Below are positions 1-9,933 of a DNA stretch of 57,356 nucleotides, in pieces (within the stretch, counting starts at the first letter, position 1; each line of letters starts with the position of its first letter). The stretch is from the NCBI GenBank assembly GCA_964621605.1, contig CAZUMJ010000020.1:1-57356 (forward strand). The letters run 5' to 3'. This stretch comes from CAZUMJ01 sp964621605 (lineage in GTDB: Bacteria; Actinomycetota; Acidimicrobiia; Acidimicrobiales; Iamiaceae). The notes under the pieces are model-generated. The model searched no databases. It was not told the DNA's origin and saw only the letters and a program-made list of their open reading frames with translations. A program made the position numbers and the translations under genes.

Positions 1-1799
<1,799 letters not shown>

Positions 1800-1851
1800 C
1801 CCGGTACCCGCCCGCCGTGGGTGGGCGCCACACCACGCACATCGCATGATC

Positions 1852-1878
1852 GGAGGGGCGTCCCCGGGGCGCCCCTCC
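1852..1878 (+). terminator. GC-rich hairpin after hppA
   Basis: A perfect 9-bp inverted repeat, GGAGGGGCG and CGCCCCTCC, surrounds a 9-nt loop 53 bases after the pyrophosphatase stop. There is no T-run, which is usual for actinobacterial terminators. The rest of 1800-2020 shows no gene. Confidence 0.6.
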
Positions 1879-2020
1879 GCCGCGCCCGGCAGGTGGATGC
1901 TCGACCTGAGGCGTGGCTCAGCACGTGCCGCCCGAGGCAGTCCTCGCGCCCTGTGCCGAGGAGGGTCTCATCCTGCGGCAGGGGGAGCTCCTGCACTGCG
2001 GTCGGCAGAGGCCCGTCGAC

Positions 2021-2026
2021 TAGCGT
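2021..2026 (+). promoter_or_regulatory. Leaderless-type -10 element of the DedA gene
   Basis: TAGCGT lies 6 bases before the ATG at 2033 and no Shine-Dalgarno sequence is present. The spacing implies that transcription starts at or next to the start codon. The same TANNNT-to-start layout recurs at many genes in this window. Confidence 0.55.
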
Positions 2027-2032
2027 GGACCG

Positions 2033-2758
2033 ATGCTCGCAACCCTCCTTGCGGTCGGCCCGTCCTTCCTGAAGCCCGAGTTCTGGTTCGACAAGGCCGG
2101 CGCCGCCGCGATCTGGGTCGTCGCCGCGATCATCTTCGCCGAGTCCGGGCTGTTCATCGGGTTCTTCCTGCCGGGCGACTCGTTGCTGTTCTTCACGGGC
2201 TTCCTCACCTCGTCCGCCGCGCACGCGGCCGACAGCCCCTTCCGTCAGTTCGCCGTGCACCTCCCGCCGTTGCCGGTGGTGCTGCTCATCACGTTCGTCG
2301 CCGCGGTCGCGGGCGACCAGGTCGGCTACCTGTTCGGCCGCAAGGTCGGCCCCGCGCTGTTCAAGCGGCCGAACTCACGCCTGTTCAAGCAGGAGCACCT
2401 CGTCAAGGCGCACGACTTCTTCGAACACCACGGTCCGAAGTCGATCCTCCTCGCCCGTTTCGTGCCGATCGTGCGGACGTTCACGCCCATCGTCGCGGGC
2501 GTGTCGGAGATGGAGTACAAGACCTTCGTCCGCTTCAACGTGATCGGCGGGCTCATCTGGGCGGTCGGCGTGACGTCGCTCGGGCACTTCCTCGGTCAGA
2601 TCGCCTTCATCCGCGACAACATCGAGTACGCCATCATCCTGTTGGTGGCCATCTCGTTGCTGCCGGTCGTGATCGAGTTCTTGCGCCACCGCCGCAATGC
2701 TGCGCACGCAGCGCGGGAAGTCCCCGCAGCAGCCGGCGCCGATTCGCTCGCCGACTGA
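2033..2758 (+). CDS. DedA/VTT-domain family membrane protein
   Basis: A 241-residue integral membrane protein of the DedA (SNARE-associated/VTT) family. Members include half-transporters proposed to flip lipid carriers such as undecaprenyl phosphate or phospholipids, and they affect membrane potential. Diagnostic features are the N-terminal re-entrant motif ESGLFIGFFLPGDSLLF (about residues 40-56), the central motif ARFVPIVRTFTPIVAGVSEM (about residues 141-160) with its conserved Arg and Pro residues, a following Gly/Trp-rich helix, and a C-terminal hydrophobic helix. The ATG at 2033 is chosen because it directly follows a leaderless-type -10 element and because upstream codons give no membrane segment. 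It stands alone between the pyrophosphatase terminator and the SCP2-like gene. The substrate cannot be told from sequence. Confidence 0.9.
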   Translation: MLATLLAVGPSFLKPEFWFDKAGAAAIWVVAAIIFAESGLFIGFFLPGDSLLFFTGFLTSSAAHAADSPFRQFAVHLPPLPVVLLITFVAAVAGDQVGYLFGRKVGPALFKRPNSRLFKQEHLVKAHDFFEHHGPKSILLARFVPIVRTFTPIVAGVSEMEYKTFVRFNVIGGLIWAVGVTSLGHFLGQIAFIRDNIEYAIILLVAISLLPVVIEFLRHRRNAAHAAREVPAAAGADSLAD

Positions 2759-2855
2759 CACATCGCCGCTCTGGCGGAAGGCGACCGGTCTCACCGGCGG
2801 TCACCATCGCACGTGAGGTCACCTCGCGACCGAGGGCCACACGCGACGGTGCCTG

Positions 2856-2861
2856 TACCCT
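2856..2861 (+). promoter_or_regulatory. Leaderless-type -10 element of the SCP2-like gene
   Basis: TACCCT ends 6 bases before the GTG start at 2868, and there is no ribosome-binding site between them. The intergenic stretch 2759-2855 holds nothing else that I recognise. Confidence 0.5.
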
Positions 2862-2867
2862 TCCCGG

Positions 2868-3263
2868 GTGGCTGACTTCCTCTCAGACGACTGGCTCGCC
2901 GCGCTCGACGCGGCCCTGCGTGACGACGCTGCAGTCCGCGACGCATCTGCGGGCGCGTCGCTGACCGTGCAGCAGCGCGTCACCGATGTGGGTCCCGACG
3001 GGGCGACGAGGTCGTGGTACGTCACCATCGCCGACGGCGCCGCACGCGTCGTTGCGGGCGACGCCACCGCGCCGGACGTGACGTTCACCCAAGACCATGC
3101 CACCGCGGTGGCGATCGGCAGCGGCGAGCTCAGCGCCCAAGCGGCTTTCATGCTCGGCAAGCTGCGCGTCGGGGGCGATGTGACCCGCCTGATCGCCCAA
3201 CGTGAGCTCTTCGAAGGTCTCGACGACGTCTTCGCCGCGGTCCGGGCCGCGACCACGTACTGA
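2868..3263 (+). CDS. SCP2 sterol-binding-like domain protein
   Basis: A 131-residue soluble protein whose length and pattern fit a single SCP2 (sterol carrier protein 2-like) domain. It has a Trp-containing hydrophobic N-terminus, a beta region around SWYVTIADGAARVV (about residues 45-58), a segment reading PDVTFTQDHATAVAI and a final amphipathic helix near GKLRVGGDVTRLI. Such domains bind hydrophobic ligands in a tunnel. In actinobacteria, stand-alone versions are common and mostly uncharacterised. It has no signal peptide. The GTG start follows a leaderless-type -10 element. The Fpg/Nei gene begins 10 bases after its stop and may be co-transcribed, although no functional link is known. Confidence 0.75.
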   Translation: MADFLSDDWLAALDAALRDDAAVRDASAGASLTVQQRVTDVGPDGATRSWYVTIADGAARVVAGDATAPDVTFTQDHATAVAIGSGELSAQAAFMLGKLRVGGDVTRLIAQRELFEGLDDVFAAVRAATTY

Positions 3264-3273
3264 GTTCCTCCGC

Positions 3274-4122
3274 GTGCCCGAGCTCCCCGAAGTCCGTGCG
3301 CACGCTGAACGGCTGGACGCCGCCTTTGCCGGTTCGACGCTCGCGTCGTTCTCGCCGCTGTCGTTCACGGCGCTCAAGACGGCTTCCCCAGCGCCTGATC
3401 AGGCGAACGGAGCACCGCTCGGTTCGGTGACGCAGCGCGGCAAGTACCTCGTCCTCGGCTTCGCCGCTGCTGGCGACCCGATCTCGTTCGTCGTCCACCT
3501 GATGCAAGGCGGGCGTCTCCGCCCGGACGCCAAGCAGTCGCCCCGCCCACGTGGCGGCGTCGCGCGCTGGACGTTCGACGACGCGAGGGCGCTCCTGCTC
3601 ACCGAAGCGGGCACGGAGCGCAGAGCGGGAGTATGGGTGGTGGCTGGGCGGCCGGACGCGCTCGAACCGCTCGCGCACCTGGGCCCCGACGCCGACACGA
3701 TCGACGCACCCGCCCTCGCCACGCTGCTGCACACCAACTCGATGCGCCTGCACAACTTCCTGCGCGACCAGCGCCTGCTGGCCGGTATCGGGCGGCGCCT
3801 CGCGAACGAGGTGTGCTTCCGGGCCGGGCTGTCGCCGTTCGCGCCCACCGCGAAGCTGGACGAGGCCGAGGCGGCTCGGCTCGTGGCGGCGATCTCCTCG
3901 TGCGTCGAGGACGGTCTCGCCGCCGAACGAGCACGCGACGACATGAGCTCGTCGAAGGAACGGCCCGGCGTGGTCCACCACCGCGTCGGTGAGGCGTGCG
4001 TGGTGTGCGGCGACGTGATCCGGTCGGTCGAGTACCGCACCCACACCGTCGCCTACTGCGCCACCTGTCAGACGGGTGGCAAGGTGCTTGCCGACAACAC
4101 CACGTCGAAATTCCTGCGGTAA
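3274..4122 (+). CDS. Fpg/Nei-family DNA glycosylase/AP lyase
   Basis: A 282-residue base-excision repair enzyme that removes oxidised bases and nicks the DNA. The GTG start at 3274 is fixed by chemistry. After removal of the first residue the chain begins Pro-Glu-Leu-Pro-Glu, giving the catalytic N-terminal proline and the proton-donor glutamate. The conserved lysine is at residue 57 (QRGKYLV). A helix-two-turn-helix lies around LRDQRLLAGIGRRLANE (about residues 163-179). The C-terminal zinc finger has Cys242, Cys245, Cys262 and Cys265. Compared with classical MutM, the H2TH has GIGR where GVGN is usual, placing Arg at a DNA-contacting Asn position. This suggests a diverged actinobacterial subgroup rather than canonical MutM or Nei, so I give no symbol. 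It lies 10 bases downstream of the SCP2-like gene. Confidence 0.88.
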   Translation: MPELPEVRAHAERLDAAFAGSTLASFSPLSFTALKTASPAPDQANGAPLGSVTQRGKYLVLGFAAAGDPISFVVHLMQGGRLRPDAKQSPRPRGGVARWTFDDARALLLTEAGTERRAGVWVVAGRPDALEPLAHLGPDADTIDAPALATLLHTNSMRLHNFLRDQRLLAGIGRRLANEVCFRAGLSPFAPTAKLDEAEAARLVAAISSCVEDGLAAERARDDMSSSKERPGVVHHRVGEACVVCGDVIRSVEYRTHTVAYCATCQTGGKVLADNTTSKFLR

Positions 4123-4431
4123 TCACGTCGCGCGGAGCAACTCCCACAGGTGGGACTGCAGAAGGGAGTCCCGAAGCACCCGAGGGGCGCATCGATGAGG
4201 TGCTCGTCGGCCACGATCTGAGCGCCTGCCCCACTGCGTGCCACCCCGAGTACGAGCCTCTGCTCGCCCTCGCCGGCTTCGCCACGGACTACGGCGCGCC
4301 GCGGATCGGCCGTGCGCAGTTCCTCGCTGTCCAGGACCCGATCCACGGTCGCCTACTCCTCGCAAGGCGCCAACTTGACCAGCTGACCATCGAGCCCATC
4401 CACGTGAGCTCGGGGCACCCCTTCGGAGATC
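4123..4431. other. Intergenic stretch with no recognised gene
   Basis: These 309 bases lie between the ends of two convergent genes (the glycosylase on + and the AAA ATPase on -). Short open frames exist on both strands (for example - strand 4068-4346), but none has a ribosome-binding site, a leaderless promoter or a family motif that I recognise. It may be gene debris. A short inverted repeat, CTCCCACAGGTGGGA, near 4141 could form a weak hairpin after the glycosylase. Confidence 0.4.
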
Positions 4432-5715
4432 TCATGGATTTCCTTCCTCTGACGGATCGCGCCCCCCTTTGGCTCCGTCCCACAGCGCCGCGACCGGGAC
4501 TGCCCACACACGCTCGCCGAGGCGGGCGGTCAGGGGGCCGGTGTGGAACAGGATGCCGCACTGGAATCGATCGCCGAGCCGATCACTCAGAAACTGCAGG
4601 GCGCTCGCGTCGCGCTGGTTCACGGTTCGGGCCGACTTCACCTCGATCGCTATCGCAGCGCCGTCAGGGCGCTCGACAATCACGTCGACCTCGATACCGG
4701 AGCGATCCCGGAAGTGGGCGAACGTCAACGCCTCGTCGATCGCGGCCGCTTGGCGCATCAGCTCTGCGAGCACGAAGGATTCGAGGAACACACCGCCCAT
4801 CGCCGCCGTACTGAGCCGCTGCGCGGAGAGCGACAGAACGCCAGCGGCGAGCCCCGTATCGGTGACGTGGACTTTCGCGCGGTGCCCGGTCTTGGCGGAG
4901 ACGCCCACCGTCCAGCCAGGCAGCTCCGTCGTGAGGTACAGGCGCTCCAGCAGCCGCCGATAGGTCGCCACGGTTGGCTGTGACACGTCGAGCGAACGAG
5001 CGAGTTCAGTGTTGACCGCTATCGATGAGGTTCGCTGTGCGATCAGTCGATAGAGGCGCGACAACGCGCCGGAATGACGGATGTCGATGAGGCCGGGCAG
5101 GTCTCGATCGGTCACGGTTGCCAGGTAGCTCGCGAACCATCGAGTGCGCTGGGTCGGCGTGGCACGCCGGAGGGCAGCCGGGTAGCCGCCCGCCGCCACC
5201 ACGTCGAAGACATCACTGCGCCCGAGCTCGGTCCGGAAGGTGCGAGGCTCGCTCCCTTCGAGCAGCTCAGCCAACCATCGCTTCTTCGCACCGAACGTCT
5301 CGGCCGCAGCCAGCGGCATCAGCGAGAGTCGATGTGCTCGACCAGTGAGCGTCTCGGTCCCGGGTGGGAGCAGGAAGGAACTCACCGATCCAGCGAGCAG
5401 GAAGCGCCCCGCGCCGCCTTCGCGGTCGACGACGCGCTTGACGTACGAGAGCACTTCCGGCGCCCGGTGGAACTCATCGATGGCGACGAGCCCCGGCGAT
5501 GCCAACGCCGTGCCGACATCCTCCCGTACGAGCTGGAGCACGCTGTCGTCGTCGAGATCGAGGACGACAGCGCCTCGTCGCTTGGCGATGGAGCGCAGCA
5601 TCGTGGACTTACCGGATCCGCGCGGGCCTTCGAGCAAGATCGCCGGCTCCTCGTCGAGCAGGTCGTCGACGAACGGTTCCGCCCAGCGCTGCACGTGCTC
5701 GATCGCGGGGATCAC
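4432..5715 (-). CDS. AAA ATPase with C-terminal DUF4143 domain
   Basis: A 427-residue P-loop ATPase of the AAA_14/DUF4143 type. Walker A is GPRGSGKS at residues 30-37 and Walker B reads LVAIDEF. A sensor-like LLAGSVSS follows, and after it the region TLTGRAHRLSLMPL is typical of this family. The C-terminal DUF4143 part contains a winged-helix-like segment (DVSQPTVATYRRLLERL) and a PD-(D/E)XK-like stretch with the pattern EVDVIVE...AIEVKSA. The family is widespread and often mobile, and its molecular role is not established. A GTG start is chosen because a TAGGGT -10 element lies 7 bases upstream. The gene stands alone, with a dispersed palindromic repeat in its upstream region, which fits transfer or recent rearrangement. 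Confidence 0.85.
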   Translation of the reverse strand: MIPAIEHVQRWAEPFVDDLLDEEPAILLEGPRGSGKSTMLRSIAKRRGAVVLDLDDDSVLQLVREDVGTALASPGLVAIDEFHRAPEVLSYVKRVVDREGGAGRFLLAGSVSSFLLPPGTETLTGRAHRLSLMPLAAAETFGAKKRWLAELLEGSEPRTFRTELGRSDVFDVVAAGGYPAALRRATPTQRTRWFASYLATVTDRDLPGLIDIRHSGALSRLYRLIAQRTSSIAVNTELARSLDVSQPTVATYRRLLERLYLTTELPGWTVGVSAKTGHRAKVHVTDTGLAAGVLSLSAQRLSTAAMGGVFLESFVLAELMRQAAAIDEALTFAHFRDRSGIEVDVIVERPDGAAIAIEVKSARTVNQRDASALQFLSDRLGDRFQCGILFHTGPLTARLGERVWAVPVAALWDGAKGGRDPSEEGNP

Positions 5716-5722
5716 GCCAGTG

Positions 5723-5728
5723 ACCCTA
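5723..5728 (-). promoter_or_regulatory. Leaderless-type -10 element of the AAA/DUF4143 gene
   Basis: Read on the minus strand, TAGGGT is followed by 7 bases and then the GTG at 5715, with no Shine-Dalgarno sequence. Confidence 0.55.
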
Positions 5729-5917
5729 GTCGAGCTTGAAGAATCGTCCCATCGCTACTTACATGATCGTCCCACACGTACCTACAGGATCGTCCACCCG
5801 TCTCCACGCAGGCACCCCCCGTCCCCCGCCTCGCGCCCACCGTCCTTCTCTGCCCCGCCAAGCTTCGACCCCCTCCCTCCACCGCCCCCGCCGACCCCCT
5901 CCACCACCCCCCGCTGG

Positions 5918-6002
5918 CCGTTCTTGGCACCGAAAGCGCCCAATCGTGGAACGAATCGGTGCCCAGAAGGCGGCAAATGCACCGAATCGGTGCCTAGAAC
6001 GG
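5918..6002. repeat. 85-bp palindromic dispersed element, copy A
   Basis: The ends are 16-bp inverted repeats, CCGTTCTTGGCACCGA on the left and TCGGTGCCTAGAACGG on the right, matching at 15 of 16 positions. A third copy of the right-end motif, GAATCGGTGCCCAGAA, sits in the middle in direct orientation. A second element of exactly the same length lies at 17639-17723 and differs at 7 of 85 positions. It encodes nothing. The left flank is pyrimidine-rich and the right flank purine-rich, so a longer imperfect hairpin is possible. It resembles a MITE- or REP-like unit; no transposase is nearby. Confidence 0.85.
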
Positions 6003-6046
6003 ACGAGAGACGTCGGCGGAAGGAGCGGGCGCTGCCGGAAAGGGAT

Positions 6047-6113
6047 GGCGACCCACGCCGGGAACGGCCGGCGACCCACGCCGGGAACGGCCGGCGACCC
6101 ACGCCGGGAACGG
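6047..6113. repeat. 23-bp tandem repeat, 2.9 copies
   Basis: The unit GGCGACCCACGCCGGGAACG plus GCC is repeated head to tail with no mismatch at 6047-6069 and 6070-6092, then 21 bases at 6093-6113. It lies just beyond the 3' end of the acyl-CoA ligase gene and next to dispersed element A. No open frame uses it. Confidence 0.9.
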
Positions 6114-6143
6114 ACCAGGGGCGGGCGGCCACCAGCTCGCCGG

Positions 6144-7694
6144 TCAGATCGAGCGCCCGTCCGTCCAGTAGGGGGCACGCAACGCCTTCTTCGAGAGCTT
6201 GCCGACCTCGTTGCGGGGGAGCGCGTCGGTGAAGTCCCACCTGCGGGGGCACTTGTAGCCGGCGAGGTGTGCACGGCAGTGTGCCGCAAGGCTCGCGGCC
6301 ATGGCTTCGCCTGCGACTGCGCTCGCGGCGAGCTCGACCACCGCAAGGACCTGCTCGCCCATCTCGTCGTCGGGGATGCCGATGACCGCCACGTCCGCCA
6401 CGTCCGGATGTCCGCTCAGGATGCCCTCGATCTCGGCCGGGTAGATGTTCACCCCACCGGAGATGATGAGGTCGATCTTGCGGTCGGACAGGTAGAGGTA
6501 GCCGTCGGCGTCGAGGTAGCCGACGTCGCCGAGGGTCCCGACTCCTGGCTCACGATGCGCCGCCGCGGTCTTGGCCGGGTCGTTGTGGTACTCGAAGTCG
6601 ATGCCGAGCAGGCTCCGGAACCAGAGCTCGCCCACCTCGCCGGCCGGCAGCGCGGCACCGTGCTCGTCGACGACGGTGACCTCCATCGTCGGGATGACCC
6701 GCCCGACGCTCCCCGGACGCTCCAACCATTCCGACGCGGTGATCGTCGAGATGAAGCCGCCTTCGGTGCCGCCGTAGTACTCCGACACGACCGGTCCCCA
6801 CCAGTCGATCATGGCCCGCTTCACGTCGGCCGGACACGGGGCGGCACCGTGGTGGACGGCAACCAGGCTCCGGCCTGAGAACGCATCACGGACGCTGCGC
6901 TCGACCCGCAGCAGCCGCACCATCTGCGCCGGCACGAGGTGCACGCCGGTGACGCCGAACCGGTCGACGAGGCCGAGAACCTCGCCCGCGTCGAAGCGGT
7001 GCTGGAGGACGACGGTCGCGCCGAGGAGCAACGGCACCATGCCGAAGATCCACTGCGCCGAGTGGTACGCCGGTCCGCACACGAGCTGCACGGCCCCCTC
7101 CGGCGGGACCCCCATCATCTGCCCGAGGCTGGCGGCGATCAGCGACCACACCTCGACGGGATCGCCGGTGGCTGCAAGGGCACCACGCACCCCTTTCGGG
7201 AAGCCGGTCGTGCCCGATGTGTAGAACATCGGGCCACCCTTCACCTGCCCGGGGGGCTCATCGCCCGAAGCGCCTTCCAGCACGGCTTCGTGCGACTCGA
7301 ACCCCGGCGGCGGCGCATCGGTGACCGCGATGCGGACCCGTACAGCGGCGGGCGCCGCGGCCGCGCCCAGCTCGGCCCAGTCACCCCCCACCACCAACGC
7401 CGACGCCGCGGCGTCCTCGAGCACGTACGCGAGCTCGTCGCGCACCCAGTGCCAGTTCACCGGCACCACGACCCACCCGGCGTGCATCGCCGCAAGGGTC
7501 ACCTCGAACGTCTCGCGCTGGTTGCCGGCCATGACGACGACGGTGTCGCCCTGCCGCAACCCCCGGCTCCGCAACGCAGCGATCAACCGGTTGACGCGGG
7601 TGTCGAGCGCGGCCCAGGAGGTGGTGCCGGTCGCGTCGACGAGCGCGGCGGCGTCGGGATGGGCCTCGACGTGGGTGGTGAGCAGGCTGGCCAT
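6144..7694 (-). CDS. Acyl-CoA synthetase (AMP-dependent synthetase/ligase family)
   Basis: A 516-residue ANL-superfamily ligase that activates a carboxylic acid to its acyl-CoA through an acyl-adenylate. The phosphate-binding motif YTSGTTGFPKG is at residues 158-168. The YGGTEG motif, the hinge region YLYLSDRKIDLIISGG and the catalytic C-terminal lysine region RNEVGKLSKKAL are all present, so the enzyme looks intact. I place the start at the ATG at 7694, preceded by GGGAG; upstream codons do not resemble the family. It lies 25 bases downstream of carotenoid oxygenase 1 and is probably co-transcribed with it. The context suggests that it activates an acid produced by oxidative cleavage, or the oxygenase substrate itself. 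The acid cannot be named from sequence. Confidence 0.92.
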   Translation of the reverse strand: MASLLTTHVEAHPDAAALVDATGTTSWAALDTRVNRLIAALRSRGLRQGDTVVVMAGNQRETFEVTLAAMHAGWVVVPVNWHWVRDELAYVLEDAAASALVVGGDWAELGAAAAPAAVRVRIAVTDAPPPGFESHEAVLEGASGDEPPGQVKGGPMFYTSGTTGFPKGVRGALAATGDPVEVWSLIAASLGQMMGVPPEGAVQLVCGPAYHSAQWIFGMVPLLLGATVVLQHRFDAGEVLGLVDRFGVTGVHLVPAQMVRLLRVERSVRDAFSGRSLVAVHHGAAPCPADVKRAMIDWWGPVVSEYYGGTEGGFISTITASEWLERPGSVGRVIPTMEVTVVDEHGAALPAGEVGELWFRSLLGIDFEYHNDPAKTAAAHREPGVGTLGDVGYLDADGYLYLSDRKIDLIISGGVNIYPAEIEGILSGHPDVADVAVIGIPDDEMGEQVLAVVELAASAVAGEAMAASLAAHCRAHLAGYKCPRRWDFTDALPRNEVGKLSKKALRAPYWTDGRSI

Positions 7695-7719
7695 CGCTGG
7701 AACTCCCGAGGTGTGGTCG

Positions 7720-9114
7720 TCAGGTGATGTCGGGGAACCACGAGCCGTGGAAGCCGACCGGCACGCGGCGCGGAAGCGGCACCCGCGCGACCTCATCGAG
7801 GGTCTCTGCGTCGAGCAGCACGAAGCGGGAGGTGTCGGTGTCACGGTCGTGGACGAAGTTGCAGAGCCAGCCGCCGTCCTCGGTGGCACGGTCAGGGTCG
7901 GACGCGAAGGCGGCCTCGCCGGACACGACGTGCGCGCCGTACTTCACCGTGGTGGCGCCGCCGGCAGTCAGGTCGTGCTTCACCACCCCGTCGAACAGGA
8001 CGGCCTCCGCATCCCAGCTCGGCGCGTGCCCGACATACCCGTAGCGGTGCGGGAGCCCGGCATACGCGTCGTTGATGCGGGGGAAGTCGGCGGGTCGGTC
8101 GTCGAGCGGCTCGACGCGCACGACGCCCGTGATCGGGTTGATGCGCCAGCGGTGCAACACCGGATGGACACCGTCGATGAGCACGTCCGGGCCGAACCCG
8201 ACGTTCAGGCGTGGGGACCGACATCCGGTGACGACCACCTCATCGCCGTCGTCGCAGGCGTTGAGGAAGTGGAAGACGTAGAAGGGGTCGACCTCGATCC
8301 ACTGCACTGCGTCGCTCGTGGCCGTCCGGTCGAGCACCCCGATGCGAGCCCCGTTCGCGGGCTCCCAACGGATGCCCTCCCCACCACCAAGCAAGGCCTG
8401 GAGGTCGAACACGGCCGGCAGGTCGAAGAACACGACCCGCGTGGCGGTGACCGCGAAGTCGTGCATCATCACGGGCGCGGGTAGGTCGATGTCGACGGAC
8501 CGCACCAGGACACCGGAGGCGTCGGCGACGTGCAGCCGGAGGTACGGCGGGAGCGGGCTGTAGCCGAAGAAGATCATCTCGCCGGTGACCGGATCGACCT
8601 TGGGGTGCGCCGTCATCGGGCCCTGGAGCCGACCGTCGAAGTCGTACTCGCCGATGGTGTCGAGAGCGTCGGTGAGCCGCGTGGGCCGACCCGCCTCCAT
8701 GAGCGCCAGGAGCGCGGGGCCGCTGCGCACGAGGTGGGTGTTGGAGGTGTTCTTCATCATCCCCGCCTCGGCGACCACGTCTTCTGCGGGGATGCGGAAG
8801 TCGCTCAGCCCGCCGAAGAGCGCCAGGCCGCGAGCGCGCTCCGCCAACAGCCCGGCGGAGCGGACCCACCGGTTGCGGTACCGGGCCCGACCGTCGCGGA
8901 TCGCGAGCTCGTGCACCATGCCGTCCCCGTCGAAGAGGTGGTAGCGGCCGAGCGGCGTGAACTGTGGGTTCGGGCCGTTGCGCAGGTACGAACCGTGCAG
9001 CTGCGCGGGGAGCGTGCCCTCGACCGGGAGGTCTGTGACGTCGAGCTCGTCGTGGACCGGCGCGAACACGCCCTCGAGGAAGGGGTTGTGGGTGCTGGCG
9101 GTCTCGGAGGGCAC
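7720..9114 (-). CDS. Carotenoid-oxygenase (RPE65/CCD) family dioxygenase 1
   Basis: A 464-residue non-haem iron enzyme of the family that cleaves C=C bonds in carotenoids, apocarotenoids, lignostilbenes and related phenylpropenes. The four iron-binding histidines are visible: His170 (MTAHPKVD), His218 (MMHDFAVT), His282 (FHFLNACDDGDEV) and His456 (GFHGSWFPDI). N-terminal family motifs such as GSYLRNGPNP and HLFDGDGMVH are intact. The GTG start lies 6 bases after a TACCGT -10 element, suggesting a leaderless mRNA. A TetR-type operator sits at 9146-9158, near -35. It heads a two-gene unit with the acyl-CoA ligase. Substrate is unknown; aromatic alkene versus carotenoid cleavage cannot be separated here. 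Confidence 0.93.
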   Translation of the reverse strand: MPSETASTHNPFLEGVFAPVHDELDVTDLPVEGTLPAQLHGSYLRNGPNPQFTPLGRYHLFDGDGMVHELAIRDGRARYRNRWVRSAGLLAERARGLALFGGLSDFRIPAEDVVAEAGMMKNTSNTHLVRSGPALLALMEAGRPTRLTDALDTIGEYDFDGRLQGPMTAHPKVDPVTGEMIFFGYSPLPPYLRLHVADASGVLVRSVDIDLPAPVMMHDFAVTATRVVFFDLPAVFDLQALLGGGEGIRWEPANGARIGVLDRTATSDAVQWIEVDPFYVFHFLNACDDGDEVVVTGCRSPRLNVGFGPDVLIDGVHPVLHRWRINPITGVVRVEPLDDRPADFPRINDAYAGLPHRYGYVGHAPSWDAEAVLFDGVVKHDLTAGGATTVKYGAHVVSGEAAFASDPDRATEDGGWLCNFVHDRDTDTSRFVLLDAETLDEVARVPLPRRVPVGFHGSWFPDIT

Positions 9115-9120
9115 GTCGGC

Positions 9121-9126
9121 ACGGTA
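9121..9126 (-). promoter_or_regulatory. Leaderless-type -10 element of carotenoid oxygenase 1
   Basis: On the minus strand TACCGT is followed by 6 bases and the GTG at 9114. No ribosome-binding site is present. The proposed TetR operator lies 20 bases further upstream, where it would cover the -35 region. Confidence 0.5.
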
Positions 9127-9145
9127 GCGCGCCGTCGGTTCTAGG

Positions 9146-9158
9146 TAAACGGTGTTCA
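9146..9158. promoter_or_regulatory. Putative TetR operator O1
   Basis: TAAACGGTGTTCA is an imperfect palindrome matching the O2 site near the regulator gene (TAAACAGTGTTTA) at 11 of 13 positions. It is centred about 38 bases upstream of the predicted leaderless start of oxygenase 1, a position suited to repression. Confidence 0.6.
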
Positions 9159-9231
9159 GTTCCGACGGCTGCGAACGTCTGCATCGACGGCCTCGCCGGC
9201 CCAGCGCCGCGGCTGGCGCAACCGAACGGAC

Positions 9232-9825
9232 TCAGCCGCCTCGCATCTGGCCGGCGAGCACGGTCGCGATCACGCCCTCGGCGAGGGCGTCCGCGGCCTC
9301 CTCGTCGAACCCGAACCCCATGAGCAGCACCTCGCTCACCCCGTGCACCGCGGCCCACATGACCATCGCCGCCACCGACGGGTCCTCGACCGCCAACAGC
9401 CCGGACGCGATGGCATGCTCCGTGGTCGCGAGCGCCAGGTCGAACGCCCGCGTCGCGGGAGCGAACTCGTCCACCGCGGGCGCCGTGCCGGCCCCGGTCG
9501 CGGGCGGGTAGCGGAAGAGCAGGTGGAACAGTTGGGGTGATGCGAGCGCGTGCCGGACGTAGGCCCGCGACAGCTCCCGGATGCCTTCGACGGGATCGGC
9601 CACGTCGATCGCCGCGAAGCGAGCGGCGAGCTCGTCGAAGTACTGCGTCGCCACCGCGGCGATCAGGTCCTGCTTGTCTGCGACGTGGGCGTAGAGCGCC
9701 GGGGCGGTCACGCCGAGTGTGCGGGCAACCGCGCGCAGCGACAGCGCATCGACCCCGTCCGCCTCGATGGCGGCGCGGGCGGTCGCGACGATCTGCTCGC
9801 GGGTGAGGGGCGTCGGGCGGCGCAC
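9232..9825 (-). CDS. TetR-family transcriptional regulator
   Basis: A 197-residue one-component repressor. The N-terminal helix-turn-helix spans about residues 8-54, with core SLRAVARTLGVTAPALYAHV followed by DKQDLI. The C-terminal ligand domain has the WHG-type look of TetR_C_33 proteins (ending MVMWAAVHGVSEVLLMGFGF). I choose the GTG at 9825 because AAGGA lies 7 bases upstream and because family members begin just before LTREQI. A longer reading from GTG 9873 adds 16 unconserved residues. It is divergent from oxygenase 2 and lies between the two oxygenase genes. Three copies of a 13-bp palindrome in this island (9146, 9905, 16578) are the likely binding sites. The inducer is unknown. Confidence 0.9.
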   Translation of the reverse strand: MRRPTPLTREQIVATARAAIEADGVDALSLRAVARTLGVTAPALYAHVADKQDLIAAVATQYFDELAARFAAIDVADPVEGIRELSRAYVRHALASPQLFHLLFRYPPATGAGTAPAVDEFAPATRAFDLALATTEHAIASGLLAVEDPSVAAMVMWAAVHGVSEVLLMGFGFDEEAADALAEGVIATVLAGQMRGG

Positions 9826-9904
9826 CTCCCCATCCTTGCCGGTCCTCCGCTCCCCCGGGCGACCCGACGGCACGACTACCCGTGCGACCTCGCCCGATCG
9901 CGAC

Positions 9905-9917
9905 TAAACAGTGTTTA
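9905..9917. promoter_or_regulatory. Putative TetR operator O2
   Basis: TAAACAGTGTTTA is a perfect palindrome with 6-bp arms around one base. It lies between the divergent TetR gene and oxygenase 2, 16 bases before the ATG of the latter. It could therefore serve both autoregulation and control of the oxygenase. Confidence 0.7.
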
Positions 9918-9933
9918 TCCACGAGGAGGTGCC

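Noticed and set aside
4068..4346. Short minus-strand frame downstream of the AAA/DUF4143 gene
   Set aside because: It has no start signal and no recognisable motif, and it overlaps the glycosylase 3' end. I describe the stretch as non-coding instead.
9825..9873. A longer TetR protein starting at GTG 9873
   Set aside because: The extra 16 residues are not family-like, and a well-placed AAGGA supports GTG 9825. The longer form is not excluded.
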